From an uncultured Capnocytophaga sp. (GTDB lineage: Bacteria > Bacteroidota > Bacteroidia > Flavobacteriales > Flavobacteriaceae), in assembly GCA_915070235.1 (NCBI GenBank), contig CAJZFM010000070.1:1-8956 (forward strand): 8,956 nt of DNA, in the 5' to 3' direction. Positions 1 through 6,483 of the stretch are shown in pieces (the first letter of the stretch is position 1; every line of letters starts with the position of its first letter). The position numbers and the translations under genes are program-made. A model generated the notes under the pieces. It was not told the origin of the DNA and did no database searches. It saw only the letters and a list, made by a program, of their open reading frames with translations.

Positions 1-32
1 ATATAAAATGATTCTATTTAGAAATAAAAATG

Positions 33-40
33 TATTTTTG
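33..40 (+). promoter_or_regulatory. -7 promoter element of the ytxH operon
   Basis: TATTTTTG is an exact match to the Bacteroidota -7 consensus TAnnTTTG and sits 20 bases before the ATG at 60. No clear TTTG is present at the expected -33 spacing, although only 32 bases of upstream sequence are in the window. It probably drives the three genes from 60 to 994. Confidence 0.5.
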
Positions 41-59
41 CCTATAAAAAAACGTCAAT

Positions 60-386
60 ATGTCAAGAACAGGAAATGCATTAGCAGCTTTAGTTGTAGG
101 AGCTGCTATCGGTGTAGGAATAGGAATTCTTTTTGCTCCTGATGAAGGAAAAAAGACCCGCAAACGTATTCGCAAATCATTGGAAGGGGTGTCCGACAAC
201 CTTAAGGACAAGCTCACCCACCTGAATGAAAATCTAAAAGAAAAGAAACTCAAACTCAAAGGCACTTTGGAGGACAATGTAGAACGTCTGCTTTCCAAAT
301 CCAGCTACAAGGCAGAGGAAATCATCAATGCTCTTGAACGCAAATTGGAAGACCTAAAGGCTGCCAATGCTAAATTTCAAAAATAA
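60..386 (+). CDS. YtxH domain-containing small envelope protein
   Basis: This 108-residue protein has the YtxH layout. A glycine-rich hydrophobic helix at about residues 7-26 (GAAIGVGIGILFAP) is followed at once by the family signature APDEGKKTRKRIRKS, then a long charged helical region (about 40-108) rich in Lys and Glu that could form a coiled coil. It is expected to be anchored in the inner membrane with a cytoplasmic tail. Members are often stress-associated but their biochemical role is unknown. The ATG lies 20 bases behind a TAnnTTTG element with an A-rich leader, which supports the start. It is the first gene of a three-gene run; the next starts 19 bases after its stop. The gene contains an in-frame A AAA AAG heptamer (149-155) but reads through it intact. 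Confidence 0.85.
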   Translation: MSRTGNALAALVVGAAIGVGIGILFAPDEGKKTRKRIRKSLEGVSDNLKDKLTHLNENLKEKKLKLKGTLEDNVERLLSKSSYKAEEIINALERKLEDLKAANAKFQK

Positions 387-405
387 CCCCTAAGCACTCT
401 TACCT

Positions 406-756
406 ATGGCACTCAGCGAACTCAAGGAAACGGCAAGAACTCTACCTACAGAAGTGGAGGCTACAGTCAATTCACATTTGGAGTACTACAAGCTATATAT
501 CTTTCGTATTATAGCCAAGACCACTATGGGCTTTGTGAGCCTTTTTGTGATGGCACTCTTTCTGCTGATTATTGCCTTTTTCTTGGCTTGTGCCTCGGCT
601 TTTGCTATAGGAGAATGGCTTGATAGTACTGCCTTGGGCTTTGCTATAATGGGCGTGGTCTTTGTAGTGGCACTACTTATCCTCTACAGAAATCGTAAGA
701 GCTTCATTCACAAGCCCATATTGAGCAAATTGTCTGAAATATATTTTAAAGAATAA
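406..756 (+). CDS. Phage holin family (phage_holin_3_6 / DUF1469-like) membrane protein
   Basis: The 116-residue protein has an N-terminal amphipathic helix (about 1-35), two strong transmembrane segments at about 41-68 and 75-94 joined by a short turn (GEWLDSTA), and a basic tail with YRNRKSF. This is the usual form of the chromosomal family named phage holin 3_6, which in Bacteroidota commonly follows a YtxH gene. Despite the name there is no lysis gene nearby, and an envelope or stress role is more likely than cell lysis. The stop is four bases before the next ATG, so translation is probably coupled. The family assignment is by recognition of architecture and context, not by a search. Confidence 0.75.
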   Translation: MALSELKETARTLPTEVEATVNSHLEYYKLYIFRIIAKTTMGFVSLFVMALFLLIIAFFLACASAFAIGEWLDSTALGFAIMGVVFVVALLILYRNRKSFIHKPILSKLSEIYFKE

Positions 757-760
757 CGTT

Positions 761-994
761 ATGGAAAGGAAATACACCTCACTCACCGAAATAGAAAACG
801 ACTTACGCGCCCTAAAGCTCAAAAAGGATATAGACCTTATGTGCCTTAGGAGTGATTACCAGACGCTACTTCGTAATCTTTCCATAAGTGGAATTTTTGC
901 AGACTCCATAGCGCAACTCAGAGCCTCTATAGTGGAGAAGCAGCGCAGCCTTGTATCTCTGTTAGCTGGCTTTTTGCTTAGAAAATTTTTCTAA
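761..994 (+). CDS. Small helical protein, third gene of the ytxH-holin operon (DUF6327-like)
   Basis: This 77-residue protein is mostly charged helix. The N-terminal part (KYTSLTEIENDLRALKLKKD) resembles small proteins that follow YtxH and holin genes in Flavobacteriia (DUF6327 type: an SxxEIxxDLxxLKLxxxID pattern). The C-terminus ends in a hydrophobic, basic stretch (LVSLLAGFLLRKFF, 64-77) that could lie on the inner membrane. It starts four bases after the holin-type gene and shares its transcript. No catalytic motif is visible. The family label is a memory of the pattern, and the function is unknown. Confidence 0.65.
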   Translation: MERKYTSLTEIENDLRALKLKKDIDLMCLRSDYQTLLRNLSISGIFADSIAQLRASIVEKQRSLVSLLAGFLLRKFF

Positions 995-1020
995 CAACCC
1001 TTTTCTAATCAAGGGGTTAG
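991..1020 (+). terminator. Weak hairpin at the end of the ytxH operon
   Basis: CTAAC (991-995) pairs with GTTAG (1016-1020) and CCCTT (998-1002) with AAGGG (1011-1015), with a two-base bulge and an eight-base loop. The hairpin overlaps the stop codon and is followed by TATATTT, not a clean U-run, so terminator function is uncertain. Confidence 0.3.
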
Positions 1021-1051
1021 TATATTTGCTCTAAAAAAGTAGAGATAAAAT

Positions 1052-1082
1052 TTTGATATGTGGGAAAAAGGTTGTACTTTTG
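1052..1082 (+). promoter_or_regulatory. Canonical Bacteroidota promoter of the tRNA
   Basis: TTTG (1052-1055) is followed by exactly 19 bases and then TACTTTTG (1075-1082), matching TTTG-N19-TAnnTTTG at every defined position. The expected transcription start is about 1089, some ten bases before the mature tRNA 5' end. Confidence 0.85.
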
Positions 1083-1099
1083 CACCCTGAAAAAAGCGA

Positions 1100-1173
1100 G
1101 GTCTTGTAGCTCAGCTGGTTAGAGCACCTGACTCATAATCAGGGGGTCCTTGGTTCGAGCCCAAGCTGGACCA
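1100..1173 (+). tRNA. tRNA with CAU anticodon (elongator Met, or Ile2)
   Basis: A full cloverleaf can be folded: acceptor GGTCTTG/CTGGACC, D-arm GCTC/GAGC, anticodon stem CCTGA/TCAGG with loop CTCATAA (anticodon CAT at 1134-1136), five-base variable loop, T-arm CTTGG/CCAAG with TTCGAGC, and discriminator A. The CCA end is not fully encoded (CCG follows). A paired 1:72 position and no triple G-C in the anticodon stem exclude the initiator. Elongator Met and lysidine-modified Ile2 cannot be separated by eye. The acceptor stem has a T-T mismatch at 6:67 and a U-G pair at 5:68. Confidence 0.93.
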
Positions 1174-1181
1174 CCGTCGCT

Positions 1182-1213
1182 AAAGCACTTACAGAGATGT
1201 AGGTGCTTTTTTT
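1182..1213 (+). terminator. Intrinsic terminator after the tRNA
   Basis: AAAGCACTTACA (1182-1193) pairs with TGTAGGTGCTTT (1198-1209) across a GAGA tetraloop, with one G-U pair, and runs into seven T residues (1207-1213). This is a textbook rho-independent terminator. Confidence 0.88.
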
Positions 1214-1223
1214 ATGGGTTATA

Positions 1224-1255
1224 GTTGCTTTTTAAAGAAAATATACCTACCTTTG
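1224..1255 (+). promoter_or_regulatory. Promoter of the outer-membrane beta-barrel gene
   Basis: TACCTTTG (1248-1255) is an exact -7 element. GTTG (1224-1227) stands 20 bases upstream as a one-mismatch -33 element. The ATG is 25 bases downstream in an A-rich leader. Confidence 0.7.
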
Positions 1256-1280
1256 CCGAGATTTTTAAAAACGTAATTAA

Positions 1281-1787
1281 ATGAAGAAATTTCTATTTTT
1301 AGCAGGGCTTTTTATGGCTGTAGCCACCGCCTCTGCACAAAGTGGCAACTTAGACCAAGGTCGCTTACAACTCAATGCTGGAGTAGGTATCTCAGGCTGG
1401 GGAATCCCCTTGTATGTAGGGCTTGATTATGGTGTTACTAACGATATCAGCGTAGGAGGTGAGTTTACTTTCCGTAGCTATTCCCATTCAAGCTACTACA
1501 CCCACAATATCATGGGATTCTTTGGTAATGGAAACTACCATTTCAACAACTTATTCAACCTCCCTCGTCCATTAGACCTTTATGCTGGGTTGAGCTTAGG
1601 GGTTTATACTTCTACTGTTACAGCTAAAGAAGGAAAAGAATACTATGGAGATAGCTATTCTGGTTTTAGCCTTATAGGACAGACAGGTGCTCGCTATTTC
1701 TTCACCGACAACTTCGGGGTGAATTTGGAACTCTCCGGAGGACTACTCACCAGCGGTGCTAAAGCAGGAATTACCTATAGGTTTTAA
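1281..1787 (+). CDS. Outer membrane beta-barrel protein (secreted)
   Basis: The 168-residue product starts with a clear Sec signal peptide: Met-Lys-Lys, a hydrophobic core FLFLAGLFMAVAT and a cleavage site after about residue 19 (ATASA-Q). The mature part is made of alternating polar/hydrophobic strands rich in Gly, Tyr and Phe, with strands such as LQLNAGVGISG, LDLYAGLSLGVYTS and FGVNLELSGGL, and the last residues GITYRF end in the C-terminal Phe typical of proteins inserted by the BAM machinery. The size fits an eight-strand barrel of the OmpA/OmpW-like porin superfamily. The specific function cannot be read from sequence. It has its own promoter and terminator and is monocistronic. Confidence 0.83.
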   Translation: MKKFLFLAGLFMAVATASAQSGNLDQGRLQLNAGVGISGWGIPLYVGLDYGVTNDISVGGEFTFRSYSHSSYYTHNIMGFFGNGNYHFNNLFNLPRPLDLYAGLSLGVYTSTVTAKEGKEYYGDSYSGFSLIGQTGARYFFTDNFGVNLELSGGLLTSGAKAGITYRF

Positions 1788-1808
1788 TTTAGGTAAAAAG
1801 TAAAAGAT

Positions 1809-1843
1809 AAAAGGTAAAAAGTGCTCTATACTTTTTACCTTTT
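1809..1843. terminator. Bidirectional terminator between convergent genes
   Basis: AAAAGGTAAAAAGT (1809-1822) is perfectly complementary to ACTTTTTACCTTTT (1830-1843) across a seven-base loop, and A-tracts on one side and T-tracts on the other extend beyond the stem. It lies between the plus-strand barrel gene (stop 1787) and the minus-strand BI-1 gene (stop 1867) and can end both transcripts. Confidence 0.75.
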
Positions 1844-1866
1844 ACTTTTTATTTCTCAACTTCTTT

Positions 1867-2604
1867 TTAGTCTCTTCTTGAAAGGAAAATCCTGAGTATA
1901 TACCAGAAGAGCAACATCACTGAGGAGAAGAGTTGTAGGGCAGCGCCTACATATTGGTCAGTGGTGTATTCATTCTTCACATTGTACGTTTGGTAGAGAA
2001 TACCTCCTGTGGCAAGTACTACCATACCCACAGAGAACCATAGGCCTAACTCAAACCCAAAAAGGGCTCCTGCAACAATCAGTCCTAAGGAGAGAAAACC
2101 ACCTATAACCAACACACTTCTTAGAAAAGAAAAATCCAATCGTGTCATAAAAACCACTGCTGTAAGCCCTCCAAACAAGGATAGGGTAACAATAGCTGCT
2201 TGTGAGAGTACCTCGGTACCTGTATAAGCTAAAGCAATGTAAATCAGTGGTAAGAAAATCACTACCTCCAAAAGTACATAAAGCCCCAGCCCTACATATT
2301 GGGTAGTGCGGCTAAGAGAGTGCGCCCATTTGTTGGCCAACATAGAGCCTAACCAGAAGCCGCCTATGATAAAGAGCCATATAAACTTGCCGCCAAACAT
2401 AGCCAAAATAAGCTCTTCAGGCACCCAGCGGAGCAAAACTGTCTCTACCAAGATAAAAGCCAAAAGCGCCAAGGCTACATGGGTGTAAGTTTTCCTATAA
2501 AAAATAGCTCGTTCTGAGTCTGTAGAATAAGCTACCAACTCAGGGGCTGAGTTGTAGGAGTTGTTGTAGCTACCTTTGTTGTAGCTGGAATTGTAGGAAT
2601 TCAT
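1867..2604 (-). CDS. Bax inhibitor-1 / YccA family membrane protein
   Basis: The 245-residue protein has about seven hydrophobic helices (roughly 40-59, 73-93, 102-124, 134-154, 160-182, 186-205, 218-241), as in the BI-1 (TMBIM) family of calcium-leak and stress-linked inner-membrane proteins. The family-like C-terminal segment reads DQYVGAALQLFSSVMLLFWYILRIF in pattern, beginning with an Asp near residue 216 and ending in YILRIF. The N-terminal 20 residues are an unusual Ser/Tyr/Asn-rich tail with repeated SYN units, expected on the cytoplasmic side. No canonical -7 element is seen between this start and hicB, so its promoter is unresolved. The leader carries three TTAATTG heptamers beginning six bases before the ATG. 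Confidence 0.9.
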   Translation of the reverse strand: MNSYNSSYNKGSYNNSYNSAPELVAYSTDSERAIFYRKTYTHVALALLAFILVETVLLRWVPEELILAMFGGKFIWLFIIGGFWLGSMLANKWAHSLSRTTQYVGLGLYVLLEVVIFLPLIYIALAYTGTEVLSQAAIVTLSLFGGLTAVVFMTRLDFSFLRSVLVIGGFLSLGLIVAGALFGFELGLWFSVGMVVLATGGILYQTYNVKNEYTTDQYVGAALQLFSSVMLLFWYILRIFLSRRD

Positions 2605-2609
2605 TTTTA

Positions 2610-2635
2610 TTAATTGTTAATTGTTAATTGTTAAT
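2610..2635. repeat. TTAATTG heptamer repeats in the BI-1 leader
   Basis: Three exact tandem copies of TTAATTG (2610-2616, 2617-2623, 2624-2630) plus a partial TTAAT lie directly upstream of the BI-1 start codon. On the coding strand the leader therefore reads CAATTAA three times, then five bases, then ATG. A related heptad array precedes clpB with the same spacing to its ATG. Confidence 0.8.
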
Positions 2636-2739
2636 GCGAATCAATGGTTAAAGCACTGTTAGCTAATTATCTAAGACGTAATTTATTGTTTTTTAATGAA
2701 TTGGGCTATACAATTGTTTTTATACTATATGATTTGCAT

Positions 2740-3150
2740 TTATAATAATGTTATTTGAGATAGTTCTTTTCCTATTTCTCTTATTCCATTTTGAATCTCT
2801 AAAAGGCGCTTTTCAGAGGCTTTGCTTTTTCCTGTAGCATATTTTCTCATCATCACAGGACTAACGGCTATTCTACGCGCCAACTCTGCCATATTAAGTT
2901 CAGGAAGTTGCTTGCTTATGCCGTCCAACTCTATCTCATAGACAAACTCCACTCCATTTTTGTAACGATTGACAAAATCCCAATCATTATCTTTTTCACA
3001 TTCCTCCAAATGAAAAGCAAAAGCCTCTTGCATATTCTTTTTAAGCTCCGCTAAAGAGTTTCCATCGGCTACAACAATCCCCTCTATATTCTCAGTATTT
3101 CCCCAGAATACCCCTTTTTCTTTACGTACAGTAACCTTTATTTTTTTCAT
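2740..3150 (-). CDS. hicB: HicB family antitoxin
   Basis: The 136-residue protein has the two parts of a HicB antitoxin. The N-terminal half (about 1-75) looks like the degenerate RNase-H-like HicB fold, with the pattern GxFWGNTENIEGIVVADGNS and SLAELKKNMQEAF. The C-terminal part (about 86-123, NMAELARRIAVSPVMMRKYA) is an XRE-like helix-turn-helix used for DNA binding and autoregulation. It should bind and neutralise HicA, encoded 52 bases upstream, and repress the operon with it. The order hicA then hicB on one strand is the common one. Its length and domain content are complete. It lies between clpB and the BI-1 gene, an insertion of an accessory module among housekeeping genes. Confidence 0.9.
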   Translation of the reverse strand: MKKIKVTVRKEKGVFWGNTENIEGIVVADGNSLAELKKNMQEAFAFHLEECEKDNDWDFVNRYKNGVEFVYEIELDGISKQLPELNMAELARRIAVSPVMMRKYATGKSKASEKRLLEIQNGIREIGKELSQITLL

Positions 3151-3202
3151 ATCTTACTTAAGTTTTATTATTTCAACTATTCTCGCTTAAAGCAGAAGAG
3201 GC

Positions 3203-3385
3203 TTATTTCAGTCCCGCTTGCTTTAAAATCGCATTTACTGTACCCTGCGGGAGGTCCTTCTTAGGGTGCGGCACAGTTACTTTACCTTTTTTCTCTGGAT
3301 GTTTAAAATGATGATGGCTGCCCTTTGTGCTATCTAACAACCACCCGTCATCAATCAACAACCTAATAACATCACTACTGCTCAT
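3203..3385 (-). CDS. hicA: HicA family mRNA interferase toxin
   Basis: The 60-residue protein is nearly canonical HicA. It has an N-terminal helix (SSSDVIRLLIDDGW), the catalytic-histidine motif GSHHHFKHP (22-30), the strand GKVTVPHP (34-41), and a closing helix GTVNAILKQAGL. HicA toxins have a dsRNA-binding-like fold and cleave mRNA, stopping growth until neutralised by HicB. All key residues are present, so the toxin should be active. The start is set by a promoter -7 element ending 21 bases upstream. It is first in the operon; hicB follows after 52 bases. Confidence 0.93.
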   Translation of the reverse strand: MSSSDVIRLLIDDGWLLDSTKGSHHHFKHPEKKGKVTVPHPKKDLPQGTVNAILKQAGLK

Positions 3386-3406
3386 AGTTTATTATCTTAG
3401 ACAAGG

Positions 3407-3436
3407 CAAAGATAAAGAACTTTTTTGTAACTCAAA
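3407..3436 (-). promoter_or_regulatory. hicAB promoter
   Basis: On the minus strand TTTG (3436-3433) is followed by 18 bases and TATCTTTG (3414-3407), a good TTTG/TAnnTTTG promoter, giving a start near 3400 and a leader of about 15 bases. The -33 element is embedded in TTTGAGTTAC (3436-3427), a 10-mer found twice more nearby. Confidence 0.72.
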
Positions 3437-3525
3437 AATGTTTAATCGTATTTAACGCCTCCTAATTGACTATAAAAATTTGAGTTACTAATGTAAATCA
3501 ATTGACTTACATCAGTAACTCAAAA
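3427..3525. repeat. Three copies of GTAACTCAAA / TTTGAGTTAC before hicA
   Basis: The 10-mer occurs at 3427-3436 (GTAACTCAAA), 3479-3488 (TTTGAGTTAC) and 3515-3524 (GTAACTCAAA). The last two form the outer ends of the clpB hairpin. The first covers the -33 element of the hicA promoter, so the motif could be an operator used by HicB. Confidence 0.6.
3473..3524 (-). terminator. clpB terminator, 23-bp inverted repeat with no spacer
   Basis: Arms 3479-3501 and 3502-3524 form a 46-base inverted repeat. In plus-strand reading there are two A-C mismatches (3490:3513 and 3497:3506), but in minus-strand RNA these are U-G wobbles, so the stem is fully paired apart from the tip. In that direction it is followed by five U residues (complement of 3474-3478). 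It begins 11 bases after the clpB stop, so it most likely terminates clpB and insulates hicA. Confidence 0.82.
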
Positions 3526-3535
3526 CTTATTAAGA

Positions 3536-6121
3536 CTACTCTGTTTTGTTTCTAAAGACAAGGCCATTGTCAAAGGAGTCTATCAAGATGAGACTACCTG
3601 CCTTGATGTTTCCTTTGAGGATCTCCTTGGAAAGGGCGTTCATAACCTCTTTCTGGAGGACACGCTTTACAGGACGGGCACCGAATTGTGGATCGTAACC
3701 GCGCTCTGCTAAGTAGTCTATAGCCTCTGGAGTGGCTTCCAAAACAATGTTTTCACGAGCTACCAACTTGATGATACCGCCCAACTGCAAGCGGACGATT
3801 TGCTTGATGTCGGCCTTGGTAAGAGGGGCAAACATGACAATGTCGTCAATACGGTTGATAAACTCAGGACGTACGGTCTGCTTGAGTAGCTGTAGCACCT
3901 CTTCTTTAGCCTTTTCGGTGGCTTCTTCTACATTCTTGATTTTCTCAAAATTTTCCTGAATAAGGTGACTACCTATATTGGAGGTCATGATGATAATCGT
4001 ATTCTTGAAATCGGCTGTACGGCCTTTGTTATCCGTAAGACGTCCTTCGTCCAAGACCTGCAAAAGAATGTTGAAAGTATCGGGGTGAGCCTTTTCAATC
4101 TCATCGAGCAAGACCACAGAGTAAGGGCGGCGACGTACGGCCTCGGTAAGCTGGCCTCCTTCGTCATAGCCCACATATCCTGGAGGCGCTCCCACGAGTC
4201 GGCTTACGGCATGTTTCTCTTGATATTCACTCATATCAATACGGGTCATGGCATTCTCATCGTCAAAGAGGTATTCGGCCAAGGCCTTGGCCAATTCTGT
4301 CTTTCCGACCCCAGTGGTTCCCAAGAAAAGGAAGGAGCCAATCGGCTTTTTAGGATCCTGCAAGCCTGCACGACTACGGCGAATTGCATCGGATACGGCT
4401 GCAATGGCCTCCTCTTGTCCTACCACACGCTTGTGTAGTTCTTCTTCCAAGTGAAGGAGCTTTTCGCGTTCGCCCTGCATCATTTTAGTAACAGGCACCC
4501 CTGTCCACTTGGCGATTACCTCGGCTATATCCTCACGGGTTACCTCTTCCTTGATCATGGACATCTCGTGGGTATCTACTTCCTTCTGGAGGTCGGCCAA
4601 TTTAGCTTCTTCTTGCTTGATCTTACCATAACGAAGTTCGGCTACCTTGCCATAGTTACCTTCGCGTTCGGCACGTTCGGCATCGAGCTTATATTGTTCT
4701 ATATTGTTCTTAACCGCCTGAATCTCATCTACTAAGGTTTTTTCACCTTGCCACTTGGTAAAGAGCGCATTGCGTTCCTCCTTGAGGTTGGCCAAATCAG
4801 CATTGAGCAAGCGGAGCTTTTCGTCGTCATTTTCACGCTTAATAGCCTCAATCTCAATCTCCAACTGCATGATCTTACGATCCAGTACGTCCAATTCCTC
4901 TGGCTTAGAGTTGATTTCCATACGTAGCTTAGCGGCGGCCTCGTCCATAAGGTCAATAGCCTTATCAGGCAAGTAACGGTTTGGTATATAGCGCTGGGAG
5001 AGTTCCACAGCAGCGATAATAGCTTCGTCCTTGATACGTACCTTGTGATGAGCCTCATATTTTTCCTTGATACCACGAAGAATGGAGATAGCACTCTCGG
5101 TATCAGGCTCTTCTACCATTACTTTTTGGAAACGACGCTCAAGCGCCTTGTCCTTTTCAAAATACTTCTGATACTCGTCCAAGGTAGTAGCCCCAATAGC
5201 ACGGAGTTCGCCACGCGCCAAGGCAGGCTTGAGGATATTGGCAGCGTCCATAGCGCCTTCGCCTCCACCAGCACCTACGAGGGTATGAATCTCATCAATG
5301 AACAAGATAATATTCCCATCGGATGAAGTAACCTCCTTCACTACCGATTTGAGTCGCTCTTCGAACTCTCCTTTGTATTTGGCTCCTGCGATAAGAGCAC
5401 CCATATCAAGGGAGTAAATCGTCTTATCTTTCAGATTTTCAGGCACGTCCCCATTGACGATACGGTGTGCCAATCCCTCTGCAATAGCAGTCTTACCGAC
5501 CCCAGGTTCCCCTACCAACATAGGGTTATTTTTGGTACGGCGGGAAAGAATCTGGAGCACACGGCGGATCTCATCATCACGACCGATGACTGGATCCAGT
5601 TTGCCACTATGGGCGAGTTGGGTCAAGTTTTTCGCATACTTATTGAGCGAGTTATAAGTATCCTCAGCCGAAGCGGAGGTTACACGTTCGCCCTTGCGGA
5701 GTTCTGCGATGACCTTTTCAAATTCTTTTTCGGTAACGCCCTGTTCCTTAAGAGCTTGGCCTACTTGGTTTTTGATTTTGAAGATCGCCAAGAGCAAATG
5801 TTCTACAGAGACATACTCATCATTCATCTTCTTAGCGATATTGCTTGCTTCGGTGAGTACCTCGCCAGCGGTACGGGAGAGGGACATCTGTCCGCCCTGT
5901 ACTTTAGGGTAAGAAGCTAAGGCTTTTTCTACCACTTGATTAAGGGTAGTGGTATTGACTTGCAACTTTTTAAGGATAAAAGGCAGCACATTGTTATCTA
6001 CCTCTTGTATTCCCTTGAAGATATGTTCCACTTGGATATCTTGCTGACCGAGACCCTGAGCGAGTTGCTGCGCTCTCTGAATGGCCTCTTGGGATTTAAT
6101 GGTATAATTGTTGAAATTCAT
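3536..6121 (-). CDS. clpB: ATP-dependent chaperone ClpB (disaggregase)
   Basis: The 861-residue protein is a complete class I AAA+ disaggregase that works with the DnaK system to extract polypeptides from aggregates in the cytoplasm. Visible parts are a double ClpN domain (about 1-145), the first AAA+ module with Walker A GEPGVGKT (204-211), pore-loop Tyr249 in AKYKG, Walker B FIDE (274-277) and Arg-Arg finger (329-330); the coiled-coil middle domain (about 400-530), which separates ClpB from ClpA/ClpC; and the second module with Walker A GTTGVGKT (601-608), pore loop GYVG (648-651), Walker B LLDE (671-674), Arg finger near 757 and sensor-2 GARP (814-817). No ClpP-binding IGF/L loop is apparent. 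It is transcribed alone, with a long leader holding heptad repeats and a strong hairpin after the stop. Confidence 0.98.
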   Translation of the reverse strand: MNFNNYTIKSQEAIQRAQQLAQGLGQQDIQVEHIFKGIQEVDNNVLPFILKKLQVNTTTLNQVVEKALASYPKVQGGQMSLSRTAGEVLTEASNIAKKMNDEYVSVEHLLLAIFKIKNQVGQALKEQGVTEKEFEKVIAELRKGERVTSASAEDTYNSLNKYAKNLTQLAHSGKLDPVIGRDDEIRRVLQILSRRTKNNPMLVGEPGVGKTAIAEGLAHRIVNGDVPENLKDKTIYSLDMGALIAGAKYKGEFEERLKSVVKEVTSSDGNIILFIDEIHTLVGAGGGEGAMDAANILKPALARGELRAIGATTLDEYQKYFEKDKALERRFQKVMVEEPDTESAISILRGIKEKYEAHHKVRIKDEAIIAAVELSQRYIPNRYLPDKAIDLMDEAAAKLRMEINSKPEELDVLDRKIMQLEIEIEAIKRENDDEKLRLLNADLANLKEERNALFTKWQGEKTLVDEIQAVKNNIEQYKLDAERAEREGNYGKVAELRYGKIKQEEAKLADLQKEVDTHEMSMIKEEVTREDIAEVIAKWTGVPVTKMMQGEREKLLHLEEELHKRVVGQEEAIAAVSDAIRRSRAGLQDPKKPIGSFLFLGTTGVGKTELAKALAEYLFDDENAMTRIDMSEYQEKHAVSRLVGAPPGYVGYDEGGQLTEAVRRRPYSVVLLDEIEKAHPDTFNILLQVLDEGRLTDNKGRTADFKNTIIIMTSNIGSHLIQENFEKIKNVEEATEKAKEEVLQLLKQTVRPEFINRIDDIVMFAPLTKADIKQIVRLQLGGIIKLVARENIVLEATPEAIDYLAERGYDPQFGARPVKRVLQKEVMNALSKEILKGNIKAGSLILIDSFDNGLVFRNKTE

Positions 6122-6126
6122 TTTCT

Positions 6127-6217
6127 TTAATTGTTATTATGGTTAATGATTAATGATCAATGATTAATGGTTAATGATTAATGATCAATGGTTAATGATT
6201 AATGATCAATGGTTAGT
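6127..6217. repeat. Heptad repeat array in the clpB leader
   Basis: Thirteen consecutive 7-base units are in register from 6127: TTAATTG, TTATTAT, then ten units alternating among GGTTAAT, GATTAAT and GATCAAT (6141-6210), then GGTTAGT. Three units together make a 21-bp element present three times exactly (6141-6161, 6169-6189, 6190-6210). The array lies between a likely clpB promoter and the clpB start, so it is probably transcribed as 5' leader. Confidence 0.85.
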
Positions 6218-6272
6218 TAGAGATGGATCACTTTTCTCTGTTCATTCTTAACTCTTCATTCAACAATTGTTC

Positions 6273-6280
6273 CAAAGGTA
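6273..6280 (-). promoter_or_regulatory. Probable clpB -7 promoter element
   Basis: On the minus strand 6280-6273 reads TACCTTTG, an exact -7 consensus. No TTTG stands at the usual -33 distance. A start near 6266 would give a leader of about 145 bases containing the heptad array. It is flanked by the dyads GACAAATTGTC (6288-6298, upstream) and AACAATTGTT (6262-6271, at the predicted start), possible operator half-sites. Confidence 0.5.
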
Positions 6281-6423
6281 AAAATATGACAAATTGTCAG
6301 GTTTTGAAGCGACTTTTGAGCTGTTTGTAGAAATAAGTATTGATTGTTAGTGTATTATGTTTTGTAAAAATGGCAGACAAATATAATGTTTTCAATATTC
6401 AAGCGGAAAATGCTTTTTAAAAA

Positions 6424-6451
6424 CTTGTTTAGTAAAATGGTACTATCTTTG
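6424..6451 (+). promoter_or_regulatory. Promoter of the small-gene pair 6484/6649
   Basis: TATCTTTG (6444-6451) is an exact -7 element, with CTTG (6424-6427) 16 bases upstream as a weak -33. The predicted start is near 6458, about 26 bases before the ATG at 6484. Confidence 0.55.
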
Positions 6452-6483
6452 TGGAGCTAAAATTAAGACAAACACATTATCTA

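Larger units (their letters stand above)
6122..6483. other. Long intergenic region between clpB and the small-gene island
   Basis: This 362-base gap has no convincing gene. It holds the clpB heptad array (6127-6217), two dyads around a minus-strand -7 element (6262-6298), and a plus-strand promoter near 6444. The stretch 6300-6420 is AT-rich and otherwise shows nothing assignable except a 16-codon reading frame at 6370. Confidence 0.7.

Noticed and set aside
149..155. A AAA AAG heptamer in the YtxH gene as another frameshift site
   Set aside because: The zero frame is intact and gives a normal family-length protein, so no shift is needed. It shows that the heptamer can occur by chance.
406..756. 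A prophage lysis module, from the phage holin family name
   Set aside because: No endolysin, structural, integrase or terminase gene is nearby; the protein sits in a standard chromosomal YtxH operon.
3732..6130. Numerous plus-strand and alternative minus-strand reading frames over clpB
   Set aside because: They are shadows of the clpB codon pattern, with no recognisable products, no promoters and low-complexity composition.
6141..6210. Heptad array as a CRISPR
   Set aside because: Units are 7 bp (21 bp in higher order) and contiguous with no unique spacers, and there are no cas genes.
6370..6420. 16-codon reading frame MADKYNVFNIQAENAF upstream of the small-gene island
   Set aside because: Too short, no -7 element at a suitable distance, no conserved motif; it may be a gene remnant but cannot be supported.
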